A stretch of DNA of 64,000 nucleotides, from positions 55,357 through 119,356 of the forward strand of contig NZ_FOPI01000004.1 of the NCBI RefSeq assembly GCF_900113455.1, given 5' to 3'. The position numbers and the translations under genes were made by a program. The notes below the pieces were generated by a model. That model saw nothing but the letters and a program-made list of their open reading frames with translations, made no database searches and was not told where the DNA came from. This stretch comes from Ligilactobacillus ruminis DSM 20403 = NBRC 102161. Lineage in GTDB: Bacteria > Bacillota > Bacilli > Lactobacillales > Lactobacillaceae. This document shows, piece by piece, positions 24,591 through 33,725 of this stretch. Within the stretch, counting starts at the first letter, position 1, and each line of letters starts with the position of its first letter.

Positions 24591-25517
24591 ATGAAAGAAC
24601 TCGTTTTTGGCCACAAAAACCCTGATACGGACGCAATTTGCGCCGCAAAAGCATATTCATATCTTCAAAATCAACGCGGCTTTGAAACTGACGCCGTTGC
24701 CTTGGGCGAACCTAACGAAGAGACAAAGTTTGTTTTGGATTATTTCAAAGAACCAGCACCTCGCGTAATTGAAAAAGCTTCCGATGAAGTCGAAGCAGTC
24801 ATGCTCGTCGATCACAACGAACCGCAGCAAAGCGTCGATGACATTAAAGATCTTACGGTGACTCACGTTGTTGATCATCACAGGATTGCAAACTTTGATA
24901 CGGCGGCACCTTTGTATTATCATGCAGAACCGCTCGGATGCTGCAGCACGATCGTTTATAAGGAATATAAGGCTTCAGGCGTTGAAGTTCCTGAAAAGAT
25001 CGCCGGATTGATGCTTTCGGCAATCATTTCCGATACGCTTTTGTTCAAGTCTCCGACGACAACGGATGAAGATAAGCAAGCTGTTGAAGAACTTGCTCAA
25101 ATCGTCGGCGTTGATTACGAAAAGTATGGTCTGGAAATGCTCAAAGCAGGCACGAACCTTGCTTCAAAGACTGAAGAAGAACTCATCACGGCTGACGCAA
25201 AGTCCTTTGAAATGGGTGGAAAGACTGTTCGCGTCGATCAGGTGAATACGGTCGATCTTGATGAAGTGTTTGCACGCGAAAGTGCTTTAAGAGCTGCAAT
25301 CGAGAAGCAAAACCAAGAAGAAGGCTATGATCTCTTTTTGCTGATGGTTACGAACATTCTTGATTCCGATACTCGCCTGCTCGTTGTCGGTGAACCTCAA
25401 GACGTTGTCGAAAAGGCCTTTGGCAAAAAGCTTGTCGATAACAAAGTCGATCTTCCGGGCGTTGTTTCTCGCAAGAAGCAAATCGTTCCGCAAATGCAGA
25501 AAGCATTCGAAAACTGA
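24591..25517 (+). CDS. ppaC: Manganese-dependent inorganic pyrophosphatase (family II)
   Basis: Hydrolyses pyrophosphate and so pulls biosynthetic reactions forward. DHH-family enzyme, 308 residues. Metal ligands: GHKNPDTDA (His8, Asp12, Asp14), VDHNE (Asp74), and VVDHHRIA (His96, His97). The C-terminal DHHA2 domain ends with the substrate-binding SRKKQIVP. Own promoter and terminator. Confidence 0.96.
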   Translation: MKELVFGHKNPDTDAICAAKAYSYLQNQRGFETDAVALGEPNEETKFVLDYFKEPAPRVIEKASDEVEAVMLVDHNEPQQSVDDIKDLTVTHVVDHHRIANFDTAAPLYYHAEPLGCCSTIVYKEYKASGVEVPEKIAGLMLSAIISDTLLFKSPTTTDEDKQAVEELAQIVGVDYEKYGLEMLKAGTNLASKTEEELITADAKSFEMGGKTVRVDQVNTVDLDEVFARESALRAAIEKQNQEEGYDLFLLMVTNILDSDTRLLVVGEPQDVVEKAFGKKLVDNKVDLPGVVSRKKQIVPQMQKAFEN

Positions 25518-25526
25518 TAACGGTGA

Positions 25527-25561
25527 AGTCCCCGCTTTTGAAGAAAAGCGGGGACTTTTTG
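25527..25561 (+). terminator. Terminator of ppaC
   Basis: 13-bp stem (agtccccgctttt / aaaagcggggact) with a short loop and T-run. Confidence 0.9.
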
Positions 25562-25677
25562 CTTTGTATTTCACTTACAATTGCTTAAACGATTTTACTA
25601 AACAACTATTTTTCGGATTTTTTTCGGTTAAAATATCGTTAAATACGCATTATTTTCTAAAAAGTAATTAAAGTTGC

Positions 25678-25706
25678 TTTAAATTACTGATTCAAGCCTG
25701 TATAAT
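25678..25706 (+). promoter_or_regulatory. Promoter of the DeoR-family gene
   Basis: TTTAAA, 17-bp spacer, TATAAT, 36 bp before the ATG. The upstream 25562-25677 is AT-rich with no gene. Confidence 0.6.
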
Positions 25707-25741
25707 CAAGTAGAGAATATTTTTAAGTCGAGGTGTGAATC

Positions 25742-26494
25742 ATGAGTCAGGAAAAAAGAATCGAACTCATTAAACAACTTCTCGAAGAACGTCAGGAACT
25801 TTCTACCAAAGACATTATGGAGGAATTCGGCGTTTCGCAGGATACTGCGCGTCGGGACATAGTGCTTTTAACGAAGCGAGGTGAGGTCAAGCGAACTCAT
25901 GGTGGCATTTTGCCTCTGGATTTTGGCAAGAGCGTACCCAATTTTCAAAGTCGATTGTCACAATTTACTAAACAAAAAACGCAAATTGCAAATGAAGCAG
26001 CCAAATATTTCAAGCCGCACAACGTCTACTTTGTCGATGCGTCAACAATTCTTTTAAAAACTTGTCAGACGATTAATATGCCTTTAACGGTCATTACTCA
26101 TTCGCTTGACAATTGCATCGCGTTGTCTGAGCACAACAAAGTAACGGTCAAAGTTTTAAGCGGAACTCTGAATCATGAAAATCGTTACTTTTATTCTAAC
26201 TTGGCCGTGGAAGAGCTAGCCGATGTCGTGTTTGATACGGCCTTCATTGCAGCATCCGGGATTGATGAGACCGGTGCATATCTGCTCGATCAAGGCGATG
26301 CTCAGATTGTCGGAACGGCAGTCAAGCGTGCCAGAAAGGTAATTTTGGTTGCTGAGCACCAAAAATTCATCAACAAGTCTTATTATCGAATTTGTCCGTT
26401 GGATAAAATTTCGATGTTTATCACGGACAAGCAGCTGACAAAAGAGCAGCTTGCGATGTTTTCGCCTTATACGGAGATTAAAGTTGCAAAATAA
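25742..26494 (+). CDS. DeoR/GlpR-family transcriptional regulator
   Basis: 250 residues. N-terminal helix-turn-helix with LSTKDIMEEFGVSQDTARRD and KRTHGGILP, the DeoR signature, and a C-terminal sugar-phosphate sensor domain (DeoRC fold, from about 75; VDASTILLKT). Members usually sense phosphosugars and repress sugar or nucleoside genes. No sugar operon is adjacent: the next gene is an aminotransferase behind a separate upstream region. Targets are therefore unknown. Confidence 0.88.
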   Translation: MSQEKRIELIKQLLEERQELSTKDIMEEFGVSQDTARRDIVLLTKRGEVKRTHGGILPLDFGKSVPNFQSRLSQFTKQKTQIANEAAKYFKPHNVYFVDASTILLKTCQTINMPLTVITHSLDNCIALSEHNKVTVKVLSGTLNHENRYFYSNLAVEELADVVFDTAFIAASGIDETGAYLLDQGDAQIVGTAVKRARKVILVAEHQKFINKSYYRICPLDKISMFITDKQLTKEQLAMFSPYTEIKVAK

Positions 26495-26606
26495 GTCACT
26501 CATGATGAATATAATTCACATTCAGTGGATATTTCTTTTTTTAGATTAAAATGATATAATTGATTTCATATCGTATTATAATGATAGTGCTATGAGGAGA
26601 GTCGCT

Positions 26607-27767
26607 ATGGAAAACAAATTCAACCACAAAATCGAAAAAATTGCCGTTTCTTCAATTCGTCAATTTGACGCTGAAGCAAGCGCAATTCCTGGAATTATCA
26701 AATTGACGCTGGGGGAACCCGACTTCAATACGCCGGAGCATATCAAAGAAGCTGCTAAAAAGGCGATCGATGACAATCTTTCGCATTATACGCCAAATGC
26801 AGGGATTCCTGAACTGCGCGAAGCAACGGCAGCATATTTTAATGAAAAATACAATCTTCACTACAAGCCAAGTCAAGTGATTACGACGATAGGCGCAACG
26901 GAAGGGATTGCCACGGCCTTGCAGACAATTATGAATCCGGGCGATACGATCATTATGCCGACGCCCGTCTTTCCGATTTATGCTCCAATCAGCGAAATTA
27001 ACGATGGCAACGTCGTAACGGTCGATACGAGTGCCGACGGATTCGTTTTGACGCCGGAACGTCTGCGTCGAGTATTTGACGAAAACAAAGACAAGCATTT
27101 CAAGGTATTGGTGCTTGTCTTCCCAAGCAATCCTACAGGCGTCACGTATTCAAGGGAGCAGCTGCAGGCTATTGCTGATGTCTGTGTCGAAAAGGACATC
27201 TGGGTTCTTTGCGATGAGATTTATGCAGAACTGACCTATTCCGTCACGCATACTTCAATGGCAGAAATCATCCCTGAAAGAACGCTTCTTTTAAGCGGAC
27301 TTTCCAAGTCACATGCAATGACCGGTTGGAGAATCGGTTATCTCTTCGGACCGCAGGATTTTGTCGATCAAGCAGTCAAATCTCATCAGTACATGGTTAC
27401 CGCACCGGTGACGAATGCTCAATATGCTGCTTTGGAAGCCATGAAGAACGGAAAGCATGACAGTGATGTGATGAAAGCCGAATACCTTAAACGTCGCGAT
27501 TTTGTCAAAAAAGAACTGGAAGAAGCAGGTTTTGAGATGGCAAGTCCTGACGGCGCATTCTACTTGTTTGCCAAAATTCCTGCAAAGTGCGGCACTGATT
27601 CATGGAAATTTGTCAGAGATCTCGCCAAGGGAGCTCGCGTTGCCTTGATTCCTGGAGCATCTTTTGGACCTGGCGGCGAAGGATACGTTCGTTTGAGCTA
27701 TGCTGCTTCGATGGAAAGCCTTCAAGAAGCAGTCAAACGCATCAAAGAATACGTCAACAGTTTGTAA
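26607..27767 (+). CDS. Class I PLP-dependent aminotransferase (PatA/AraT-like)
   Basis: 386 residues. PLP-binding segment SGLSKSHAMTGWRIGY carries the Schiff-base Lys, with FPSNPTGVTYS and the C-terminal PGASFGPGGEGYVRLSYA typical of the Iγ group. Candidates are N-acetyl-diaminopimelate, aromatic or aspartate aminotransferase; motifs alone do not separate them and no pathway gene is next to it. The start at 26607 is chosen because GAGGAG lies seven bases upstream; the ATG five codons earlier overlaps that site. Confidence 0.85.
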   Translation: MENKFNHKIEKIAVSSIRQFDAEASAIPGIIKLTLGEPDFNTPEHIKEAAKKAIDDNLSHYTPNAGIPELREATAAYFNEKYNLHYKPSQVITTIGATEGIATALQTIMNPGDTIIMPTPVFPIYAPISEINDGNVVTVDTSADGFVLTPERLRRVFDENKDKHFKVLVLVFPSNPTGVTYSREQLQAIADVCVEKDIWVLCDEIYAELTYSVTHTSMAEIIPERTLLLSGLSKSHAMTGWRIGYLFGPQDFVDQAVKSHQYMVTAPVTNAQYAALEAMKNGKHDSDVMKAEYLKRRDFVKKELEEAGFEMASPDGAFYLFAKIPAKCGTDSWKFVRDLAKGARVALIPGASFGPGGEGYVRLSYAASMESLQEAVKRIKEYVNSL

Positions 27768-27785
27768 GATCACAGCAATATTGTC

Positions 27786-27812
27786 AGCCGGCGGTGCCGG
27801 TTGGCTTTTTTG
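27786..27812 (+). terminator. Terminator after the aminotransferase gene
   Basis: 7-bp stem with two G-T pairs (agccggc / gttggct) followed by six T. Confidence 0.75.
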
Positions 27813-27869
27813 TTTGTGCTCCTTGTGACAATAGAATATAATTAATAAAGTGGTTTAAGAGGTGAGTAA

Positions 27870-28751
27870 ATGAAAAACGAAAAAAAACATCCTGTCGCTC
27901 TTTTGATAACGGGACTGTTGCTGGTTCTTTCGACAATGATGCTTTTGCTCAGTCTGACCGTTAAGCAAGTGATTTCAGAATCGGTCAAGGAAACTGAAAT
28001 CGTTTCGGAAATGTCTGACAGAATGTATTCATTGATGTTTGAGAATACAGTGCTTAAAAACTCAGCAGGAAACAATGACTTGAAGGCATCCTTCCAAGCC
28101 GATGAACACGCAAGCAATGCTGTTTCGATGATTGTTGCTCAGACTTTGACCAATCTTGAAGAAGGAAAATCTTATGCCTCCTGCGACATTTCCGGAGAGC
28201 TTGATCAAGCGGTCGGCGATGTCATCAATCAGCTGAAGAAAAACGGGACCTTGAGCAATCAGGAAGCGTCTATGGCTGAGCAAGGTTTAAAATCCCAAAC
28301 TGATATGATTTCTGAAGAATTGAATCGTTATGCCAAAAACATCTATGAAGGACTGACGGCTGAAAATACGCCGGTTGCCAAGATTCTTTCTTATTATCGA
28401 ATCTTTGTCTCGATTGGCTTCAGAATCGTGATGATGCTTTTGATCTTGTTTTTGATGCTTCTGACAGTCAAGCTGACTAAAAAGAACGTCAACGCACTGT
28501 ATTTGATCGGAGCAGAACAGATCGTTGCCGGATCAGTCGTCAGCTTTGTAATTTCAAATGCCCTGTCTTCAATCGTGATGGAACTGTCAAACAGCTATTT
28601 GAAAACGTCCGTCTTGATTGAACGGGCTCCGTTTGAAAAAGCCGGCTCGTATTCAATCGTTTTAGGCATTTTGCTGATCGCTTCGGCAATTTTTGCAGCA
28701 TTTAAAAAAAGTGCGACAAAGAGGCAAAAAAATAAACATTTTGACAATTAG
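27870..28751 (+). CDS. Uncharacterised four-span membrane protein
   Basis: I do not recognise this 293-residue protein. Predicted membrane segments at about 9-31, 175-201, 209-231 and 260-278. Between the first and second lies a hydrophilic stretch of about 140 residues, rich in Glu, Ser and Asn and probably helical (two Glu/Gln-rich amphipathic runs), which by topology would be outside the cell. The C-terminus is basic (KKSATKRQKNKHF). It is 11 bp upstream of the lipoprotein gene and probably co-transcribed with it and murI. Envelope role inferred from topology and context only. Confidence 0.75.
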   Translation: MKNEKKHPVALLITGLLLVLSTMMLLLSLTVKQVISESVKETEIVSEMSDRMYSLMFENTVLKNSAGNNDLKASFQADEHASNAVSMIVAQTLTNLEEGKSYASCDISGELDQAVGDVINQLKKNGTLSNQEASMAEQGLKSQTDMISEELNRYAKNIYEGLTAENTPVAKILSYYRIFVSIGFRIVMMLLILFLMLLTVKLTKKNVNALYLIGAEQIVAGSVVSFVISNALSSIVMELSNSYLKTSVLIERAPFEKAGSYSIVLGILLIASAIFAAFKKSATKRQKNKHFDN

Positions 28752-28762
28752 GGGTGAAACGA

Positions 28763-29395
28763 ATGAAAAAGAAGCATTTTATCGAAGTTATTGCTGCAAT
28801 TGCGATTATTTTTGTGCTTGGAGGATGCAGCATGCTTCAGTCAGCCATTAACGACATCAAAGGTTCGCTCGTTGGCAACGACTATACCATCTTCACTTAT
28901 GACAACTATGGTTCAAAAGTGTTGGAAACCAGCGGACGCAAAATCAGCATTACCGGCAATCCCGTCAAGACGTCTGACTATGACAGCGACGGAGACGTCA
29001 AAGAACGCTATGAGCTTTCTTCGGTAATTACGATTACGGTTGACGGCAAGGAAATCGAATCATGCGGCGACACGTGCGTTTTCGTTCAAAAAGGTCTGAA
29101 GCCTGATGTCAATTTTACGAAAAAGTCGATTAAAGGCAAAGAAAGCGGTGCGCTTTCAAGCTATGCATCCGTTGCGCGTTTTTTGAACAAATATAAGAAC
29201 ATGTTTGGCAAATCCAGAATCGTCGTCATCAAGTCTCAGCTCGGACAGCCGATTGCCGCTTATTCCGGAGATGAGGTTTACTGGAAAATACCGAAAAATT
29301 TGCCCAAAATGACCAAGTTGATGATTGACGGCAAAGCGCTTTACATTCATCGTGCCAATTTTCAAATCATCGATAAGGATCTGCTTGAAAAATAA
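28763..29395 (+). CDS. Predicted lipoprotein (DUF5052-like)
   Basis: 210 residues. Signal peptide with lipobox FVLGGC and acylated Cys at about 23. The mature part starts SMLQSAINDIKGSLVGNDY and continues TIFTYDNYGSKVLETSG, which resembles a lactobacillar lipoprotein family I remember as DUF5052 (function unknown). The ATG at 28763 has GGGGTG six bases upstream; a GTG three codons earlier overlaps that site. It is positioned 20 bp before murI. It would be processed by LspA encoded in this window. Confidence 0.75.
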   Translation: MKKKHFIEVIAAIAIIFVLGGCSMLQSAINDIKGSLVGNDYTIFTYDNYGSKVLETSGRKISITGNPVKTSDYDSDGDVKERYELSSVITITVDGKEIESCGDTCVFVQKGLKPDVNFTKKSIKGKESGALSSYASVARFLNKYKNMFGKSRIVVIKSQLGQPIAAYSGDEVYWKIPKNLPKMTKLMIDGKALYIHRANFQIIDKDLLEK

Positions 29396-29415
29396 TTTGC
29401 AAAAGGAAGTTTGAC

Positions 29416-30195
29416 ATGGATTCAGAAGAAACAAAACGCCCGATTGGAATTTTTGATTCCGGAATGGGAGGCCTGACGGTTTTGCGCGAATGCGTAAAAA
29501 TCATGGGAAACGAAGACTACATTTTTTATGGTGACTCATTCAATGCTCCGTACGGTATCAAAAGCACGGAGCAGGTGTATCGGCTGAGCAAAAAAATAGT
29601 TCAGCTTTTCTTGAAAAAAAACGTCAAAGCGATCGTAATTGCTTGCAATACGGCAACGAGCGCTTCAGCCTCAAGACTCAGAAAAGAGTATCCGGAACTG
29701 CCGATCATCGGACTTGAACCGGCATTAAAACCAGCTGTTTTGCATAAAAAGAACTCGACGGTTCTCGTCATGGCAACCCCGCTGACGTTAAAAGAAAAGA
29801 AATTTGAAAATCTGATGAATCGGTTTGAAGACCAGGCCAAAATCATCAAGCTCCCTGCGCCTGATTTGGTCGAGTTTGTCGAACGCGGCGAAATCGACAC
29901 GCCAGAACTCAAAAAATATCTTCGCTCGATTTTGAATCCGTATCTCGGAAACATCGATGCGGTCGTTTTGGGGTGCACGCATTTCCCGTTTGCCAAAAGA
30001 GCGATCCAGCAAATCGTCGGAAACGACGTTTATGTCGTTGACGGCGGTGCCGGTGCAGCAAGGGAATTGAGACGTCTGCTTGAGGACAAAAACGAGTGTC
30101 GGAAAGAGAATCGAATCGGAAAAATCGAATTTTTAAACAGCAATCCCGATCCGCAAGAAATTGAACTTTCAAAGAAACTTTTTGAATTGGATTAG
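29416..30195 (+). CDS. murI: Glutamate racemase
   Basis: Makes D-glutamate for peptidoglycan. 259 residues. Catalytic elements: IFDSGMGGLTV with Asp14, VIACNTATSAS with Cys77, and VLGCTHFPF with Cys187 and His189. The loop after the first domain is YGDSFNAPYG, the version seen in one branch of the family rather than GDTxRCPYG. AAAGGAAG precedes the ATG. It belongs to a tight run with the lipoprotein gene upstream and the GNAT and HAD genes downstream. Confidence 0.94.
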   Translation: MDSEETKRPIGIFDSGMGGLTVLRECVKIMGNEDYIFYGDSFNAPYGIKSTEQVYRLSKKIVQLFLKKNVKAIVIACNTATSASASRLRKEYPELPIIGLEPALKPAVLHKKNSTVLVMATPLTLKEKKFENLMNRFEDQAKIIKLPAPDLVEFVERGEIDTPELKKYLRSILNPYLGNIDAVVLGCTHFPFAKRAIQQIVGNDVYVVDGGAGAARELRRLLEDKNECRKENRIGKIEFLNSNPDPQEIELSKKLFELD

Positions 30196-30207
30196 AGGTT
30201 GAAAGTT

Positions 30208-30729
30208 ATGAAATACGTCAGACAGGCAACTCTTGGTGATTTATCTGAAATCAGCGCAATTTTTGAAGATGCAAAAAAAGTTTTGTCAAACGACGGTTCT
30301 TCGCAATGGCAAAACGGTTCGCCGTCGATTGAAAATTTTAAAAAAGATATTGAAGACGGATGCTGCTATGTTTTGATCGTCGATGAAGAAGTCGCAGGAA
30401 TGGCATCATTGATTGAAGGACCTGACAAAAATTATCAGCGAATCGATTCCGGAGAATGGAAAAACAGGTCTGATGATTATATTGCGATTCATCGTGTGGC
30501 CATCTCCAGCAAGTATCAAGGACTGCATCTGAACGATACGTTTTTTGCTTGTTTGCTGACGGTCATCGAAACCAAAGGCTTCAAGCACGTCAGAATCGAT
30601 ACTCATCCTAAAAATCAGCGTTTGCAGCATATCGCTGATAAATTCGGGTTCGAATATCGCGGCATAATTCATATTGAAGATGAGACAGTTGATCCTGAAA
30701 GAAAGGCATACGAATTGGAACTTGGTTAA
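30208..30729 (+). CDS. GNAT-family N-acetyltransferase
   Basis: 173 residues with GNAT features: N-terminal VRQATLGDLSEISAIFEDA, central beta strand IAIHRVAISSKYQG, and THPKNQRLQHIADKFGFEYRG matching the typical C-terminal N-x-x-x-x-x-x-x-x-G-F block. The acetyl-CoA loop (Q/RxxGxG/A) is weak: YQGLHLND. The substrate is unknown. ATG at 30208 with AGAGG nine bases upstream. Between murI and a HAD phosphatase gene in an apparent operon. Confidence 0.8.
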   Translation: MKYVRQATLGDLSEISAIFEDAKKVLSNDGSSQWQNGSPSIENFKKDIEDGCCYVLIVDEEVAGMASLIEGPDKNYQRIDSGEWKNRSDDYIAIHRVAISSKYQGLHLNDTFFACLLTVIETKGFKHVRIDTHPKNQRLQHIADKFGFEYRGIIHIEDETVDPERKAYELELG

Positions 30730-30748
30730 TTGATAAAAGAGGGACAAA

Positions 30749-31441
30749 ATGAAGAAAAAATACGATACGCTGCTTTTTGACGTTGACGACACTCTGCTTG
30801 ATTTCGGTGCGGCTGAAACGCAGGCATTGGGAAAATTGTTCAATGATCTTGGCATTGAGCTCGATGCTGAAATCGAGGCAAGCTATAAATCGTACAACCA
30901 GAGTCTTTGGAAAAAACTCGAAGTTGGATCGATTACGCGCAAACAGCTGCTTGCTACGCGTTTCCCGACTTTTTTCAAGAAGTACTTCTCACTTGACGTT
31001 GATGCGGACGTACTGACTCCGAAGTATATGAACTACCTTTCCATGGGACATGAAGAGGTTTGCGGTGCAAGACAGCTGTTGACGTCATTGAAAGATTCAG
31101 GACACAAGATGTATGTTGTGTCAAACGGCAACCTCGACGTTCAGAATCAGCGCTTGAGAGATTCTGGATTCGGGGACTACTTCGAACGGATATTCATCTC
31201 AGAGAAGATGGGCGTCAAAAAACCGGATAAGGAATTTTTTGACGTCGTTGAACGAAGCATTGAAGGATTCGTTCCGGAAAAAGCAGTCGTCATTGGTGAT
31301 TCTTTAACATCAGACATCAAAGGGGCAAACAATGCCGGACTTGACAGCGTTTGGTTCAACCCGAACGGGATCAGGAACGAAACGGAAAATAAACCAACGT
31401 ACGAAGTCAAAAATTTGAACGAAATCAACAAGCTTGTTTAA
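30749..31441 (+). CDS. HAD hydrolase, YjjG-type nucleotidase
   Basis: 230 residues. HAD motifs in order: FDVDDTLLDF (I), VVSNGNLD (II), KKPDKEFFD (III) and VVIGDSLTSDIKGANNAG (IV). The helical cap between I and II is the C1 type. Closest to the YjjG/YfnB group, which dephosphorylates pyrimidine and non-canonical nucleoside monophosphates. Last gene of the murI run, 19 bp after the GNAT gene and followed by a terminator. Confidence 0.85.
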   Translation: MKKKYDTLLFDVDDTLLDFGAAETQALGKLFNDLGIELDAEIEASYKSYNQSLWKKLEVGSITRKQLLATRFPTFFKKYFSLDVDADVLTPKYMNYLSMGHEEVCGARQLLTSLKDSGHKMYVVSNGNLDVQNQRLRDSGFGDYFERIFISEKMGVKKPDKEFFDVVERSIEGFVPEKAVVIGDSLTSDIKGANNAGLDSVWFNPNGIRNETENKPTYEVKNLNEINKLV

Positions 31442-31468
31442 GAAATCAAGGAAAGTCATTATAGCGAT

Positions 31469-31487
31469 AAAACGCAGTGCGTTTTTT
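31469..31487 (+). terminator. Terminator after the YjjG-type gene
   Basis: 6-bp stem (aaacgc / gcgttt), 3-base loop, T-run. Confidence 0.6.
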
Positions 31488-31585
31488 GCGTTTATTCTAA
31501 AAAAGCTGATGTTCAATTATCTTGGCGAGCGCTTTATTTTGTGCTAAAATTTTGTTGGTATCAATATAAAAGGAGAGTACGAATC

Positions 31586-32383
31586 ATGATTAAAGCACTT
31601 GCCGTAGATATGGACGGAACGTTTTTGAATTCAAAAAAAGACTATAATCGACCGCTTTTTAAGAAGCTCTACGATAAAATGAAAGATTACGGCATCAAGT
31701 TCATTGTTGCAAGCGGCAATCAATACGTGCAGCTTAAACGCTCATTTCCTGAAATCTGCAATGAGATTTCATACGTTGCCGAAAACGGGAGCTGCGTCAT
31801 GGAAGGCGAAAAAATTCTCTTTAAGAAGACTATTTCTCGTGACGACGTGTTGTTCACTGCTTCCGTTTTAGATGAATATGACGATGTCAATTATGCCGCC
31901 TGCGGATTCAAATCGACTTATTATCTGAATCGGGCTGATGATCATTTTGAAAAGATTATGGATTTTTATTGTCCAGTCAACCAAAGACTCGATACTTTTG
32001 AAGAGATGCCAGAAGACGACATATTTAAAATGACGCTTGAATGTCCGGCCGAAAAAACGGCTGAATATCTTGAAATCATGCGGAACAGTCTTGCGGGAAA
32101 ACTTGAAGCAACCTCCAGCGGACACGGTTCGATCGATCTGATCATCCCTGGATGCCATAAAGCATACGGCTTAAAGAAACTGCTCAATTACTATAAGATC
32201 GATGCAAAAGATCTGATGGCTTGCGGTGACGGCGGAAACGATATTGAAATGCTTGCGCTTGCAGGTCACAGCTATGCGATGGCAAACGGTTCGGACGAAG
32301 TCAAAAGAGTTGCCAAATATCAAGCCGCAACAAATGACGAAGACGGTGTTTTGCATGCTTTGGAAAAAGAATTGAATTTATAA
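31586..32383 (+). CDS. Cof-type HAD-IIB phosphatase
   Basis: 265 residues. Motif I VDMDGTFLNSKKD, motif II as VASGNQY, a C2-type cap (about 85-185), and motifs III/IV in HKAYGLKKLL and MACGDGGNDIEMLALAGHSYAMANG. This is the Cof/YidA sugar-phosphate or cofactor phosphatase family; the substrate is unknown. ATG at 31586 with AAAGGAGAG upstream. Alone between a terminator and a gene-free region. Confidence 0.9.
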   Translation: MIKALAVDMDGTFLNSKKDYNRPLFKKLYDKMKDYGIKFIVASGNQYVQLKRSFPEICNEISYVAENGSCVMEGEKILFKKTISRDDVLFTASVLDEYDDVNYAACGFKSTYYLNRADDHFEKIMDFYCPVNQRLDTFEEMPEDDIFKMTLECPAEKTAEYLEIMRNSLAGKLEATSSGHGSIDLIIPGCHKAYGLKKLLNYYKIDAKDLMACGDGGNDIEMLALAGHSYAMANGSDEVKRVAKYQAATNDEDGVLHALEKELNL

Positions 32384-32517
32384 GCATCTAAGCTAAGGAT
32401 AACTTCAGGCAAGACTTAAGTTTTGCCTTGCAATTATCAACCTGCTTTCAGGAACTGGATTTGACCAAATTGTTTGATACGAAAATACAGGTTTGTCAAT
32501 TAATTCGAAAAATGTAA

Positions 32518-32683
32518 GTCTCGACGGCAGATTCAGCTTGTCTCGAGGCGAAAAAAAGCAAAGTCACAGTCCGTGGGGATAAAAAGCTTTCCTGACATGG
32601 TTTCGACTGAAAAGATGCATGCAACGTATGGCTTTTTGCCTGAACAGCTGGCGCATTCGGCACTGCAAGCTCTAAAAAATTAA
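32518..32683 (+). pseudogene. Coding-like remnant, frameshifted (unidentified)
   Basis: In the gene-free gap 32384-32776 two adjacent frames read like protein. 32518-32595 gives a piece containing ACLEAKKSKVTVRGDKK. 32594-32683 gives STEKMHATYGFLPEQLAHS and ends with TAA. A single frameshift near 32590 would join them to about 54 residues with no start codon. I cannot name the family, and chance is possible. Also in the gap is a 20-bp palindrome-like stretch (ggcaagactt / aagttttgcc, about 32406-32425). No promoter or RNA that I can recognise was seen in the rest. Confidence 0.3.
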
Positions 32684-32776
32684 ATAATTTGTAAACCCCG
32701 GTGCTTTTAATAGTCACGGTTGATAAAACATGCTATGATTAAAGGGTATTCAAGCATAACGGGGGTGTAGTCTGAT

Positions 32777-33259
32777 TTGCTAAAAAGAATGAGGATAAGG
32801 CACAAACTTGATAAAAGAGCAGAGCTCGGGGACGTCGTCAGAGATGGCGAAAAGACATACGTCGTAATCAACATCATAAAAGCTCATGTTTTTGTGGATG
32901 CCAACGGTGAAATTTCAGCAATTTATGATTGCTTATGTCAACGGTATCGTTCGGAGAATCTGTCAGAGGAATTTGTGACGACGCAAACCGAGCTTCCATA
33001 TGGGAGAGGGGAATGGGATGAAATTGCTGACGTCGGTAATATCATCTATGATACGGAAACCGGCATCTATGTTTCGATTGAACGAATTGCCGGGATAAGA
33101 TTTGAAGGCGAGACGATGTACGTCACATACGAATTCTCCCCCGTTCCTGAGTGGAGCGATTATGAGATGGACGAAGCAGTTTTGAAATACAGACACCGGT
33201 TCATGCACCTTGTGCGTCATGACGAAAAGAGAACTCAGGAACAAAAGCCGTCATATTGA
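32777..33259 (+). CDS. Hypothetical protein, about 160 residues
   Basis: Not recognised. Soluble, acidic and without membrane segments. Predicted mostly beta: repeated patterns such as KTYVVINIIKAHVFVD and GIYVSIERIAGIRF alternate hydrophobic and polar residues. The TTG start at 32777 is preceded by GGGGGTG about nine bases upstream; the next in-frame ATG (32789) is too far from it. It ends exactly at the palindromic end of repeat copy B, which can act as its terminator. Flanked on both sides by decayed sequence, so it may be a mobile or orphan gene. Confidence 0.6.
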   Translation: MLKRMRIRHKLDKRAELGDVVRDGEKTYVVINIIKAHVFVDANGEISAIYDCLCQRYRSENLSEEFVTTQTELPYGRGEWDEIADVGNIIYDTETGIYVSIERIAGIRFEGETMYVTYEFSPVPEWSDYEMDEAVLKYRHRFMHLVRHDEKRTQEQKPSY

Positions 33260-33520
33260 AAAAACGGATTGTTATTTGCAATTGATTGTAAATATAATCC
33301 GTTTTTTTTCGCATGCTGGACGATTACCTTCAATCCAAAATAGTTTGGCAGTAAACTTGACTGAGAGCTTGGCGCGCTGATTTATCAGGGCACTGCATTT
33401 GGCAAAATTACTTCCGGTTACGGACACATTGATGAAAATGGGTCTTCTGTCCGTAAACGATCTGCTCGAAAAAAGGCGATTACGAACAAAATGAGCGAAA
33501 AATATCTTGAACGATACAAA
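33258..33520 (-). repeat. Interspersed repeat family, copy B (inverted relative to A and C, truncated)
   Basis: Matches the reverse complement of copy C (46938-47345). It begins with an A/T-flanked hairpin (33259-33307, arms around cggattgttatttgca), then shares blocks such as ctgatttatcag, tttggcaaaat, ggttacggacacat and gatgaaaatggg. Similarity is lost after about 33500 (acaaaatg). A frame without a start codon runs 33368-33631; its residues FGKITSGYGHIDENG correspond to FGKIAVSYGHTDENG in copy C. The stretch 33521-33683 shows only the end of that frame and AT-rich sequence; a TATACT at 33684-33689 may belong to the phosphoesterase promoter. Confidence 0.75.
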
Positions 33521-33725
33521 AAACATTTCAAAAATCCGGATATCATAAAATATCGGTGGAAACATGAAGAGCTGCCTGCTTGTTATCCAAGATTATGGTC
33601 GGAAGAAGCATCAATGTGTTGCGGATTTTGATTGTTTTAAGAGTTTTTCGTCAGAAGTGCTTTTGGCTTTGGTCAAAATCGTCTATACTGTAATTAAACA
33701 CATTGATCAAGGAGGGCCATTTTTT

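Noticed and set aside
32496..32717. Minus-strand 73-residue frame in the 32.4 kb gap
   Set aside because: No ribosome site and no family; the plus-strand remnant explains the region at least as well.
33491..33631. 46-residue frame starting at an ATG inside repeat copy B
   Set aside because: No ribosome site, and it continues a frame that is open through the repeat; kept only as part of the repeat remnant.
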